NCBI GenBank assembly: GCA_014728125.1
Contig: WJMD01000108.1
Coordinates: 1-49,818 of the forward strand
DNA from: Candidatus Effluviviaceae Genus V sp.
Lineage (GTDB): Bacteria; Joyebacterota; Joyebacteria; Joyebacterales; Joyebacteraceae
Length of the DNA: 49,818 bases
Reading direction: 5' to 3'
The notes under the pieces were generated by a model. That model had not been told where the DNA came from and ran no database searches. It saw only the letters and a program-made list of their open reading frames with translations. The position numbers and the translations under genes were made by a program. Below are positions 1-7,941 of the stretch, one piece after another. The first letter of the stretch is position 1. Each line of letters starts with the position of its first letter.

Positions 1-51
1 CCCCCCAGCCCGGTGGTCCGCGGGCGGGAGCCGATTTGCCGCGGTGGTCAT
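1..51 (-). CDS. 5' end of the gene after purN (truncated by window edge)
   Basis: An ATG at 51 overlaps the purN stop codon in an ATGA arrangement, and a GAGGAG ribosome-binding sequence lies just upstream inside purN. Seventeen codons are visible (starting M-T-T-A-A-N-R-L) before the window ends. In many bacteria purH, encoding AICAR formyltransferase/IMP cyclohydrolase, follows purN, and a short N-terminal lead before the conserved part would fit. Nothing in the visible residues identifies the product, so purH is only a guess from context. The overlap implies translational coupling with purN. Confidence 0.5.
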   Translation of the reverse strand, partial: MTTAANRLPPADHRAGG

Positions 52-695
52 GGCTCCTCGCTCCGCCGCGCTGTCTCCGGGGGCGCGACGATCACGCGCC
101 TCCCCTCGATGCTCAGGCGTTTCTCGGCCATGAGCTGGAGCGCCTCCGGGTAGGCCTCGTGCTCCTTCTCGAGGATCCTCGCGGCCAGTGTCTCAGCGCT
201 GTCGCCCGCGAGCACGGGAACGGTCTTCTGGAGGATGATCGGTCCGGTGTCCACGCCGGCGTCAACGAAGTGGACCGTGCAGCCGGACCACTTGACCCCG
301 TAATCGAAGGCCTGCCGCTGTGCATCGAGTCCCGGGAACGACGGAAGGAGCGACGGATGGATGTTGACGATCCTCCCCTCGTAGTGCCTGAGAAAGGTGT
401 CGTGGAGGATCCGCATGAACCCGGCGAGCGCCACGACGTCGACCTCGTGCTCGTCGAGTACCCTGATGTACTCCGCCTCGGCGTCCGGCGTCAGCCTGGT
501 TCTGAATCCCCCGGGCTCGAGATGGAAGGCCGGGACGCCGGCCTCACGGGCGCGGTCGAGGGCCTTCGCGTCCTGGACGTCCGAGATGACGACCGCGACG
601 TCGACGTCGATCGCCCCGTTCCGTGACCGCTCCAGGATCGCGCCGAGATTGGAGCCGCGGCCGGAAGCGAGGACCCCCGTGCGGAGTCGTTTCAT
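48..695 (-). CDS. purN: Phosphoribosylglycinamide formyltransferase, PurN
   Basis: Folate-dependent GAR transformylase of de novo purine synthesis: it transfers a formyl group from 10-formyl-THF to GAR in the cytoplasm. The 215-residue length is normal. The N-terminal phosphate loop ASGRGSNLGAI (about residues 10-20), the catalytic block VNIHPSLLPSFPG with the Asn and His, and VDAGVDTGPI with the catalytic Asp are all present. The reading frame stays open upstream to 881, but ATG 695 is preferred: it has GGGAGG about 8 bases upstream, the family N-terminus starts here, and a promoter lies between 755 and 784. It shares a 4-base overlap with the next gene, so it is probably part of a purine operon running out of the window. 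Confidence 0.96.
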   Translation of the reverse strand: MKRLRTGVLASGRGSNLGAILERSRNGAIDVDVAVVISDVQDAKALDRAREAGVPAFHLEPGGFRTRLTPDAEAEYIRVLDEHEVDVVALAGFMRILHDTFLRHYEGRIVNIHPSLLPSFPGLDAQRQAFDYGVKWSGCTVHFVDAGVDTGPIILQKTVPVLAGDSAETLAARILEKEHEAYPEALQLMAEKRLSIEGRRVIVAPPETARRSEEP

Positions 696-735
696 CCGGA
701 ACCTCCCGAGGACGGTGTCGTGAGGGCGAAGGCGC

Positions 736-764
736 TTGACGCCCGGTCTGAGCGAGCATAAGGT
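736..764 (+). promoter_or_regulatory. Candidate promoter for the M16 peptidase operon
   Basis: A -35 box TTGACG (736-741), 17-bp spacer and -10 box TAAGGT (759-764) lie upstream of the plus-strand start at 866. The -35 is strong and the -10 weak. It overlaps the divergent purN promoter on the other strand. Confidence 0.4.
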
Positions 765-784
765 CGCTCCGTTCGCTGAGTCAA
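755..784 (-). promoter_or_regulatory. Candidate promoter for purN
   Basis: On the minus strand TTGACT (784-779), an 18-bp spacer and TATGCT (760-755) form a good sigma-70 type promoter. Transcription would start near 748, leaving a leader of about 50 bases before the purN ATG at 695. Confidence 0.6.
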
Positions 785-865
785 GCGCCGCGGATCGTCC
801 GGCCCCGCCGTCGAGCAGAGGTTGCCGGCCGCGGCGCATTCGGACCCTCCCGTGTCGGAGACGGT

Positions 866-2125
866 ATGCAACCGGTGCCATCCGGACAGGACGTGCGGCG
901 CACGAGGCTCGAGAACGGTCTCGAGATCCTGACCGCCAGGCAGGAGCACTCCGACGTGGCGGCCGTTCTGGTCCTCTACAGGGCCGGACTCCTCCACGAG
1001 CCGGCCGACCTCTGCGGGGTCGCGCATCTGACGGAGCACATGCTCTTCCGGGGAACGAAGGACCGTCCGCAGGGCTGGATCGACGCCACGACCGGCAAGC
1101 TCGGCGGCGTCAACAACGCCGTGACGACGGCCGACTACACAGCCTACTACTTCGCCATGCCGAGAGAGCACTGGCGCGTGCCGCTCGAGATCGAGGCCGA
1201 CAGGATGTGCGGCTGTCTCTTCGAGCCTGCCGCTTTCGAGACAGAGCGTCGCGTTGCCATCGAGGAGCGCTCGATGCTCTCGGACGACCCGGACGCGGTG
1301 CTCGACGAGAGCGCGGCGGCGCTGGCCTATACGGTCCACCCCTACGGTCGACCGGTGGCGGGGCGTCGGGAGGATCTCGAGCGCATGTCGCTCGACGACG
1401 TTCGGCGGTTCTACGACTCCTACTACGTCCCGGGCCGCGCGATAGTCGCCGTCGCCGGGGGCATCGAGCACGACGCCGTCCGAACGTCGGTCGAGCAGCT
1501 CTTCGGCGGCATCCTCGCGTCCGGCGGAGAGCCTCCGCCCGTTCTCCGTGAACCCGAGCAGCAGCGCCCCCGGCGCCGGGTCGTGCAGCTGCCGGGCGTC
1601 TCGCGGCAGTGCATGGTCTCGTATCACTGCCCCGAGGCCCCCCACGAGGACAGCCCGGCGCTCGAGGTTCTGACGGCGCTCCTCTCCTCAGGTCGAAGCT
1701 CGAGGCTCTTCCGGAGATTCGTCGGTGACGGCGGCATGGCAACGGAGGTCTCGGCCGTCCGGCATCTCGACACGGACCCCGGTCTCTTTCAGTTGAGCGC
1801 CAGCGTCCTGTCGGACGTGGACGAACGCACGTTCGAGCGCGACCTCCTTGACAGCGTGGCGGGCGTCGTTGCCGACCCGCCCGCTGACCGTGAGATGGAC
1901 AAGGCCAGGACCCTCATCTCGGCCGACCTCGCGCTCAACAGGGAGTCGGCGCTGGGGCTGGCCGGGGCCCTCGCCTTCTGGGAGCTCCTCGGCGGATGGG
2001 AGAAGGGCATCGCCTTTGACCGGGCCGTACAGCGGGTCGGCCCCGACGACCTCGTGAGGGTCGTCGGGCGGTATCTGACGCCCGACAGGAGGAACGTCGT
2101 ATGGCTCCGCCCCCGCGCAGCGTAG
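866..2125 (+). CDS. M16 family zinc peptidase, catalytic member
   Basis: Insulinase/mitochondrial-processing-peptidase-like metallopeptidase. The inverted zinc motif HLTEH occupies residues 54-58 and is followed about 75 residues later by the AIEE stretch (residues 131-134) that supplies the third zinc ligand, so this member should be active. The 419-residue length fits the short bacterial M16B type that works as a dimer or heterodimer. ATG 866 has GGAG a few bases upstream. No signal peptide is apparent, so a cytoplasmic location is likely unless export uses another route. The last 25 bases overlap the next gene, which encodes a homologue lacking the zinc motif; the two probably form an active/inactive pair. 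Substrate unknown. Confidence 0.93.
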   Translation: MQPVPSGQDVRRTRLENGLEILTARQEHSDVAAVLVLYRAGLLHEPADLCGVAHLTEHMLFRGTKDRPQGWIDATTGKLGGVNNAVTTADYTAYYFAMPREHWRVPLEIEADRMCGCLFEPAAFETERRVAIEERSMLSDDPDAVLDESAAALAYTVHPYGRPVAGRREDLERMSLDDVRRFYDSYYVPGRAIVAVAGGIEHDAVRTSVEQLFGGILASGGEPPPVLREPEQQRPRRRVVQLPGVSRQCMVSYHCPEAPHEDSPALEVLTALLSSGRSSRLFRRFVGDGGMATEVSAVRHLDTDPGLFQLSASVLSDVDERTFERDLLDSVAGVVADPPADREMDKARTLISADLALNRESALGLAGALAFWELLGGWEKGIAFDRAVQRVGPDDLVRVVGRYLTPDRRNVVWLRPRAA

Positions 2126-3378
2126 AGCGGCACGTCATGCCCTCGGGTCTCATTGTCCTGACCGAGCTGATACCCGAGTCGCCGGTCGCCTCGGTCGTCC
2201 TCTCCGTTCTCGCGGGGACCAGGCGGGAACCCGCCGGCCGGGACGGGCTTGCGACCCTCGCGGCGGACGCTCTGCTCGAGGGCACGCGTGAACGCCCGGG
2301 ACCTGAGCTCGCGTGGGCCATCGATTCCCTGGGCGGCTCGGTCGACGTTCTGACCGGCTACGAGGCATGTCGGATCGTCGCGACGGGCCTGGGCGACACC
2401 GTTCACGAACTCGCCGGTCTCGTGGCCGAGATGGCCTTTCGTCCCACGCTCGAGCCCGCTGCCGTCGAGCGTTCGAAGCGCAGGCTCCTGCGGGAGATCG
2501 AGGAGGAGGACGACGACAGGTACGTCGTCGCCCAGCGGGCTCTGTTCCGACTGGTGTTCGGTGACCATCCCCGCGGCCGCGCGGGCATCGGCACGGCCGA
2601 CGGCGTCGGCGGCGCGACCGTCGAAGATGTGAGGCGCTTCCACGCTCGGGGCTACCGGCTCGACAGAGCGCTTCTCGCCGTCGCGGGCCGGTTCGACCGT
2701 GACGCCGTGTTCGCCGCTGCAGGGGACCTGGAGCGGCGGACCGCGCCCTCGGAGGACCCGCCGGTGCCGGCTCCCCCGCCGGTGCCGCCCGAGAGCAGGC
2801 TGATCCGTCGCGAGAGCGAGCAGGTGCATCTGGCCGTTGGCGCGCGCGGCATACGGCGGACCGATCCGCTGTATCTTCCCGCGTGCGTGCTCGATGTGAT
2901 CTTCGGTGACAGCGCCGGCTTCGCCTCCCGTCTGGCCGCGCGGCTCCGCGAGGGCGACGGTCTTGCCTACATGGTCGAGGGAGACCTCGTGGGCTCGGCC
3001 GGCGTCGACCCGGGGCTCGTCTCGGTCTACACGGCCACCGCCCCCGACCGGGTCCGAGCCGCTCTCGAGGCCGTCGGCGGCGAGCTTCGTCGAGCGGTCG
3101 GCGTGCCGCCGTCCGATGAGGAGCTCGACGCGGCGCGGGCCTTTCTCAAGGGGCGGAGGATCCTGGAGCGCGAGACGACCGAGGCCAGAGCCGCATCCCT
3201 CATCCGCATCGAGCGCTATCGTCTCGGCTTCGACTACGACGAACGATATCCCGGGCTTCTCGACGACGTCACGGGAGACAGTGTTCTTGAGGCCGCACAC
3301 AGGCTGCTCGACCCGTCCGGATGCTCCGTCGTCGTCGTCGGCCCGCTCGATGAGCCCCTGCCACTCCTCGCCCGCTGA
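2101..3378 (+). CDS. M16 family peptidase-like protein, non-catalytic partner
   Basis: A second M16 protein of 425 residues. The place where HxxEH should occur reads GLATLAADALLEGT, so the zinc ligands are absent and it cannot hydrolyse peptides by the family mechanism. The C-terminal half keeps the typical LREGDGLAYMVEGD segment used for substrate binding. In mitochondrial processing peptidase and in bacterial M16 pairs, one catalytic and one glycine-rich non-catalytic subunit assemble together; gene overlap and pairing here suggest the same. ATG 2101 lies inside the end of the upstream gene, consistent with coupled translation. Its last 110 bases are antisense to the 3' end of comEC. Confidence 0.9.
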   Translation: MAPPPRSVERHVMPSGLIVLTELIPESPVASVVLSVLAGTRREPAGRDGLATLAADALLEGTRERPGPELAWAIDSLGGSVDVLTGYEACRIVATGLGDTVHELAGLVAEMAFRPTLEPAAVERSKRRLLREIEEEDDDRYVVAQRALFRLVFGDHPRGRAGIGTADGVGGATVEDVRRFHARGYRLDRALLAVAGRFDRDAVFAAAGDLERRTAPSEDPPVPAPPPVPPESRLIRRESEQVHLAVGARGIRRTDPLYLPACVLDVIFGDSAGFASRLAARLREGDGLAYMVEGDLVGSAGVDPGLVSVYTATAPDRVRAALEAVGGELRRAVGVPPSDEELDAARAFLKGRRILERETTEARAASLIRIERYRLGFDYDERYPGLLDDVTGDSVLEAAHRLLDPSGCSVVVVGPLDEPLPLLAR

Positions 3379-5794
3379 CACCCTGACCGGCCGTTCCTCT
3401 CGAGTCCGCACGGACCCGCTCTATCCGGAGGTCGCTGCCGACCGTGCGGACCGTCATCGCGCCTTTGGCGATGTCGAGTAGGACGGCTCCATCGACGTCC
3501 GTCCGGAGGACGACCGACCCGGCACGTCGCAGGCGCTCGATGACACCCGGGTCGGGATGGCCGTGCCGGTTCCCCCGGCCGACAGATATGACCGAGACGC
3601 TCGGGCCGACGCACGCGAGGAAGCTCGATCGCGAGGAGGACGATGAGCCGTGGTGCGCCACCTTCAGGGCGCCGATGCCCGACGGCAGTCCCCGGTCGGT
3701 CAGGCGCCGTTCGGCCGTCTGCTCGATATCCCCGGCAAGAAGCACGTCGGTCACACCGTCCCGCAGGAGTGCGACGACCGAGGCGTCGTTCTCCGACGCG
3801 CCGCGCGCCGCGGCGGTGTCGGGCCAGAGCGCGACCAGGAACGGTCCCCCGGGTGCTGCCACGATCGTCTCGCCCCGCGCGATCTCGTGAACCGGGATCC
3901 CCAGGCTTCCCGCCACCGTGAGCGTCCGCTCGAGCTCCGCCGACCCGGAGCGTCCAGGCGGGACGATCAGACGACCGACCTCCACGGAGCGCATGACGTG
4001 GCCGGCGCCGCCGTAGTGGTCGGCGTGTGCATGCGTCACGACGATGGCGTCAAGTCTGGAGACGCCGCGTCGGGTCAGGTGCGGCACGATGACGGCCCGT
4101 CCGGCCCCGCGTCCGGGTCCAGGGGGACCCGCATCGACGAGGACGCGAAGCCCGCCCCTGAGTTCGAGCAGGGCGGCGTCCCCCTGTCCAACGTCGTAGA
4201 ACGTGACACGGCTCGACGTCCTGCCAGGTTCCGCGAGAGTGCAGAGCAGGCTCACGAGCACCGCCACGGCGGCCGCGGCGGACGCACGGGCAAAGCGCCG
4301 CCGCGCTCCGAACGCCGCGGCGACTGCAAGGAGCGCCGCCGGGAACGCGGCGTTCGTGCCGGGACGCAGGACCGCCCACGATAGCGCCGCCGCCCGCTCC
4401 GCGACCCAGGACAGTGCGGCCGTCGACGCCCACGCCGCACCCGAGAGGACGTGCGCCGCGCAAGGGACGAAGACGTCCGCGGCGACCGTCATCAGGCCGC
4501 ATGCGAGCGACGCGCCCGCCAGCGGCACGGCCAGGAGATTCGTGATCGGGGACACGACCGAGATCTCGCCGAAACTCGCCAGCAGCACCGGGGCCACGCC
4601 GAGCTGCGCGGCGACCGACAGCGCCAGCCCGTCGGCGACGCGGGCGGCGATCCCCGTGTTCCTGAGGAGCGTGCGGGCGCGTCTGCGGAAAGTCCGGAAG
4701 AGAACGATGATCGACGTCGCCGCGCCGAAGGACAACCGGAAGCCGAGGTCGTGGACGTCGCCCGGTCGTGCGATCAGGATGGCGAGGGCCGCGAGCGCGA
4801 TCGTGTTGGCCCCGCTGCTTCTGCGCTGTGCGAGCGCGGCCGCGACGAGCGCGGCCGCCCCGACCGACGCCCTGACGGCCGACGGCCTCGCGCCGACAAC
4901 GCCCACGAAAAGCGGGAGAACGCACACGGCCGCCAGCGAGGCGAGCCGGCGCGGCGTCCTCAGAGCGCGGAGGACCGTCCGGATCATCAGAGCGATCATG
5001 CCGACGTGGAGGCCGGAGACGGCCAGCACGTGCACCGTTCCCGAACGACGAAAGGCCTCGACGCGTTCCTCGGCCATGCGGTCCGATGCGCCCAGCATCA
5101 GCCCCCGGAGGACCGCCGATGTCCGCTCATCGAACCGCCGGGCCAGCGCCCGCTCGAGCCGGTCGCGGATCCGATCTGCGACGGTTCCGGGTTCGTCGAG
5201 ACGCTCGACCGACCTGGCCGTCATCGTCAGATGGATGCCGCGGGAACGGAGATAGGCTGCGAAGTCGAACGCCCCGGGGTTCGTCCTGCCCCTGGGACGA
5301 TGCGGCGAGCCGCGGAGCCGGACTCGCGTTCCCCTGGGCGGCGGAGCGCCGCTGAGCGACGTGACCCACACGTGTCCGCCTACGGCGGAAGTTGAGGGAG
5401 CGCGACCCAGCGTGTCGACCGAGACGACGGTCCGAAAGCCTTCCCCGCCTCTGGACCGCGCTTCCACGACACGACCCGAGACCACGAGGGTTGGCGAGCC
5501 CGCATGGAGCGATACGTCGTCGGGAGCGACCCGGTCCAGTCGGACCGACGCGTTGAGCGCCCCCGCGCCGGCCAGCGCGACAAGCGCCGCGGCGTCCAGA
5601 AGGAGCTGTCCCGACCGGAGGCGCCCCCAGGCTGTTCTGCGACCGGCAACGACGTACATGAGAGCCGCAAGGATGCACAGCCCGGCTGTCAACGCCGTTG
5701 GCACCGGGGGCAGGCCGTGCGAGGCGGCGGCCGTGCCGGCGGCAAGCGCCAGGGCGGCCGGTACGGCCGGCATACGGCCTCGATGCTCGATCAT
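3269..5794 (-). CDS. comEC: ComEC/Rec2 family DNA-uptake channel protein
   Basis: Polytopic inner-membrane protein of natural transformation that passes single-stranded DNA into the cytoplasm. About 840 residues: N-terminal membrane helices, a soluble OB-like region with the GRTNPGAFDFAAYL motif, the Competence domain (VHVLAVSGLHVGMIALM and following helices) and a C-terminal metallo-beta-lactamase domain with VTHAHADHYGG and VAHHGSSSSS. ATG 5794 is chosen because the frame further upstream runs into the repeats behind the neighbouring phosphatase gene; ATG 5773, with GAGG 4 bases upstream, is an equally possible start. The last 40 or so residues are Arg/Gly-rich, look unlike the family and lie antisense to the M16 gene. 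comF at 24.7 kb is another competence-family gene here. Confidence 0.9.
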   Translation of the reverse strand: MIEHRGRMPAVPAALALAAGTAAASHGLPPVPTALTAGLCILAALMYVVAGRRTAWGRLRSGQLLLDAAALVALAGAGALNASVRLDRVAPDDVSLHAGSPTLVVSGRVVEARSRGGEGFRTVVSVDTLGRAPSTSAVGGHVWVTSLSGAPPPRGTRVRLRGSPHRPRGRTNPGAFDFAAYLRSRGIHLTMTARSVERLDEPGTVADRIRDRLERALARRFDERTSAVLRGLMLGASDRMAEERVEAFRRSGTVHVLAVSGLHVGMIALMIRTVLRALRTPRRLASLAAVCVLPLFVGVVGARPSAVRASVGAAALVAAALAQRRSSGANTIALAALAILIARPGDVHDLGFRLSFGAATSIIVLFRTFRRRARTLLRNTGIAARVADGLALSVAAQLGVAPVLLASFGEISVVSPITNLLAVPLAGASLACGLMTVAADVFVPCAAHVLSGAAWASTAALSWVAERAAALSWAVLRPGTNAAFPAALLAVAAAFGARRRFARASAAAAVAVLVSLLCTLAEPGRTSSRVTFYDVGQGDAALLELRGGLRVLVDAGPPGPGRGAGRAVIVPHLTRRGVSRLDAIVVTHAHADHYGGAGHVMRSVEVGRLIVPPGRSGSAELERTLTVAGSLGIPVHEIARGETIVAAPGGPFLVALWPDTAAARGASENDASVVALLRDGVTDVLLAGDIEQTAERRLTDRGLPSGIGALKVAHHGSSSSSRSSFLACVGPSVSVISVGRGNRHGHPDPGVIERLRRAGSVVLRTDVDGAVLLDIAKGAMTVRTVGSDLRIERVRADSRGTAGQGVSGRGVAGAHRAGRRRRRSIRTGRAACVRPQEHCLP

Positions 5795-5892
5795 CTCGAA
5801 GGGACCGAACGGGGCGGCGGGGCGTCGAAGAGCGCAACAGTAAGCAACGGCCGTGCCCGGCGGCGCGGTCGACGGGAACGTCAGCGTGTCCG

Positions 5893-5976
5893 GTGGCTCA
5901 GCCGGCGAGGCGCGGGACAACGTCGTGGCTCAGCCGGCGAGGCGGGGAACCACGTCGTGGCTCAGCCGGCGAGGCG
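5893..5976. repeat. 32-bp tandem repeat, three copies, spanning a stop codon
   Basis: The 20-base core GTGGCTCAGCCGGCGAGGCG occurs without mismatch at 5893-5912, 5925-5944 and 5957-5976, a strict 32-base period; the two 12-base linkers are also alike (CGGGACAACGTC and GGGAACCACGTC). The copy at 5957-5976 contains the last codons and the TGA (5964-5962) of the SpoIIE-type phosphatase gene, so the other two copies are duplicated 3' ends of that gene in its downstream region. Confidence 0.9.
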
Positions 5977-7239
5977 CCGGGCCACGACGACCGTCATGTC
6001 GTCGACCGGCGTCCCGGCGCCCGCGAAGGCGTCGGCCTCGGTGATCAGGAGCGACGCCATGACGCGGGCGGGCGCGCCGCGGGCGCGCCGCGCGGTTTCG
6101 ATCACGCGACCGTCACCGAAGAGCTCGTCGCCCTGCTGAGACTCGCTCAGACCGTCCGTGAAGATGACCAGATATTCCTCGGGACGAAACCTGACGCGAT
6201 CGTGCTTGTACACGGCGCCGGCGAACATGCCGAGCACGGTCCCTCCCGTGGTCAGCCGCTCAGTCGTCCCGTCGTCACGGAGCAGGATGGGCGGGTTGTG
6301 CCCCGCGTTGACGTAGGTGAGTTCACCCGAAGGGTCGAGAACCCCGTAGAAGAGCGTTGCGAACGTGTCGGGCGGCGTGCTCCTCGCGAGCGCGTTGTTC
6401 GCCCGCTGCATGATCGTGGAGATCGAGTAGAGGTTCTCGACGTGGGATCTCAGGGTCCCCTGGAGCGCCGCCGCGAGAAGTGCGGCGGGGATGCCCTTTC
6501 CTGACACATCGGCGACGGCGATGCCGAGATGTCCGTTCGGAAGTTCGATGTAGTCGAAGTAGTCGCCGCTGATCGTCTGGCTGGGGAGGTTCATGCCCGC
6601 GATCTCGTATCCCTCGACCAGGGGGTCGCTCTCCGGCAGAAGCCGTTCCTGGATCGTGCGTCCGAGGTTGATCTGGTGTTCGAGTTCGCGGCGCTTGAGC
6701 GCTTCATCGCGGCTGGCGATGGCCGCCTCGTGGTTCCTGGCGTTGATGATGGCGACGCTCGCCACGGCGGCGAGGGCGGACAGGAACTCACTCGACTCCG
6801 GTGAGAAGGCGTCGAGCTCTGGACTCTGCACGTCGACCACCCCGATCACGCGTCCGCGGAACACCATCGGCACGACGAGCTCGGAGCGGGCACCCCGAAG
6901 GCCGTCGAGGTAGCGGTCCTCCACGGAGACGTCCGGCACGACGATCGGCTGCCCCGTCTGTGCCACGCGTCCCGTCAGCCCCTTTCCCACCTTGAGCTCG
7001 ACGCTCTGGACGATCGAGTCTGGATAGCCGTACCGCGCAGCGACATCGAGCGTCTCGCCGTCACGCCCTATGAGCAGGATCGTACAGTACTCGAATCCGA
7101 GGATGCGGTGCGTGAGGTACAGCAGGCGTTCGAGGATCGTCTCGACGTTGAGCGTCGACGTGATCGTCTTGACCGCCTCGAGAAGCGTTCGGTACCGGTC
7201 GATGCTCGAGCTGTCCGGCCGTTCCGTTTGATTGCTCAT
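5962..7239 (-). CDS. GAF domain-SpoIIE family protein phosphatase (RsbU-like)
   Basis: Two-domain signalling enzyme of 425 residues. An N-terminal GAF domain (about residues 20-180) senses an unknown ligand; a helical linker leads into a PP2C-type SpoIIE phosphatase domain (about 220-425). The metal-binding motifs SGDYFD, VADVSGKG, FTDGLSES and PVDDMTVVV are intact. Family members dephosphorylate anti-sigma-factor antagonists in partner-switching pathways; no such partner gene is present here, so the target must lie elsewhere. ATG 7239 is preferred over the longer frame because the GAF domain follows closely and upstream codons encode an unrelated segment; the SD is weak. The 3' end is tandemly repeated downstream. 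Confidence 0.9.
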   Translation of the reverse strand: MSNQTERPDSSSIDRYRTLLEAVKTITSTLNVETILERLLYLTHRILGFEYCTILLIGRDGETLDVAARYGYPDSIVQSVELKVGKGLTGRVAQTGQPIVVPDVSVEDRYLDGLRGARSELVVPMVFRGRVIGVVDVQSPELDAFSPESSEFLSALAAVASVAIINARNHEAAIASRDEALKRRELEHQINLGRTIQERLLPESDPLVEGYEIAGMNLPSQTISGDYFDYIELPNGHLGIAVADVSGKGIPAALLAAALQGTLRSHVENLYSISTIMQRANNALARSTPPDTFATLFYGVLDPSGELTYVNAGHNPPILLRDDGTTERLTTGGTVLGMFAGAVYKHDRVRFRPEEYLVIFTDGLSESQQGDELFGDGRVIETARRARGAPARVMASLLITEADAFAGAGTPVDDMTVVVARRLAG

Positions 7240-7243
7240 TTTC

Positions 7244-7272
7244 TTGACAGCGTGTTCAGTTTGTGATACGAT
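7244..7272 (+). promoter_or_regulatory. Strong sigma-70 type promoter for the 66-aa membrane protein gene
   Basis: TTGACA (7244-7249), a 17-bp spacer and TACGAT (7267-7272) give one of the best promoter matches in the window. It begins only four bases from the start codon of the divergent phosphatase gene and would start transcription near 7279, about 75 bases before the GTG at 7353. Confidence 0.7.
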
Positions 7273-7352
7273 GAAGTGTGTGAGAGAGCTCGAGCATGAT
7301 GTACCGGCCCATCCGTAGGGGCTTCTGAGCGCGATCGGCAAGGAGGAGGCCA

Positions 7353-7553
7353 GTGAGTCTGACTGCGAAGGTTCTGGGCATTGCCGTGCCGGTGTTTCTG
7401 TCGACGACCTTCTGCCTGACGGTCCCGTTCATCCTGCTCGTGGCCGATGCCGTCATCCTCGGTGCGGCCGTCGTGGTGTTCGTCGGTGAGCGTCGTGAAC
7501 GCCGCCGCCTGGCGGAGACCGCCGAGCCCGTGGCGGTCCTCTCTGCCGACTGA
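7353..7553 (+). CDS. Small uncharacterised membrane protein (66 aa)
   Basis: I do not recognise this gene. It starts at GTG 7353, six bases after a near-perfect AAGGAGG ribosome-binding site (7340-7346), and has its own strong promoter, which together make it a convincing gene despite its size. The protein is almost wholly hydrophobic from residue 5 to 44, enough for two short membrane helices or one helical hairpin, with one Cys, followed by an arginine/glutamate-rich stretch (GERRERRRLAE) and a short tail, presumably cytoplasmic. The 3' end converges on the MTH1187-type gene with only 8 bases between stop codons; a 6-bp palindrome (7548-7567) covers both stops and is a weak terminator at best. 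Confidence 0.72.
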   Translation: MSLTAKVLGIAVPVFLSTTFCLTVPFILLVADAVILGAAVVVFVGERRERRRLAETAEPVAVLSAD

Positions 7554-7561
7554 GCGAATCG

Positions 7562-7873
7562 TCAGTCCGTCCGCTCTCCCCGCTTCCGGCGTACCGACGC
7601 CAGCTTGCCCTTCATCGTCAGCTGTTTGTCCCTTCGGTCGTCCAGTGAGATCTTCGTCAGCACGCGAACGATCCTGTCGCTGAAGACGCTCTCGTGCATC
7701 TCGAGAACCACGTCGAAGATGCGCCGTGGGTCTCCCTCGATGATGGTCGCCATCGGTGTGAGCTCGTACGTGAGACCGCTCTTCTCAACGATGTCGACAC
7801 ACTGCGCGACGTAGGAGCTCAGACTGGCGTCGGGGGTACCCACCGGGACGATACTGACCATTGCCACAGCCAT
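7562..7873 (-). CDS. MTH1187/YkoF-type thiamine-binding family protein
   Basis: 103-residue protein of the MTH1187 (DUF77) family, ferredoxin-like fold, members of which bind thiamine-like ligands. Recognisable features are the start AVAMVSIVPVG, the YVAQCVDIVEKSGLTYELTPMATIIEGD segment and the later RVLTKISLDDR. ATG 7873 follows GGAGAAGGAA at a normal distance; the open frame continues further upstream without family similarity. The gene lies 68 bases after the stand-alone Lrp-type gene on the same strand and is likely co-transcribed with it from the promoter at 8290-8317. Physiological role unknown; binding of thiamine here is inferred from the family only. Confidence 0.85.
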   Translation of the reverse strand: MAVAMVSIVPVGTPDASLSSYVAQCVDIVEKSGLTYELTPMATIIEGDPRRIFDVVLEMHESVFSDRIVRVLTKISLDDRRDKQLTMKGKLASVRRKRGERTD

Positions 7874-7941
7874 GGTAGTTCCTTCTCCTTTCACGACACC
7901 TGCGTCCGGAGCGACACCCTCGGCCTCGACGCCGGCGGGCC

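Noticed and set aside
36-626. Long open frames opposite purN and most other genes
   Set aside because: High GC leaves antisense frames open by chance; they are Arg/Ala/Pro-rich, lack start signals and match no family, while the opposite strand encodes recognised proteins.
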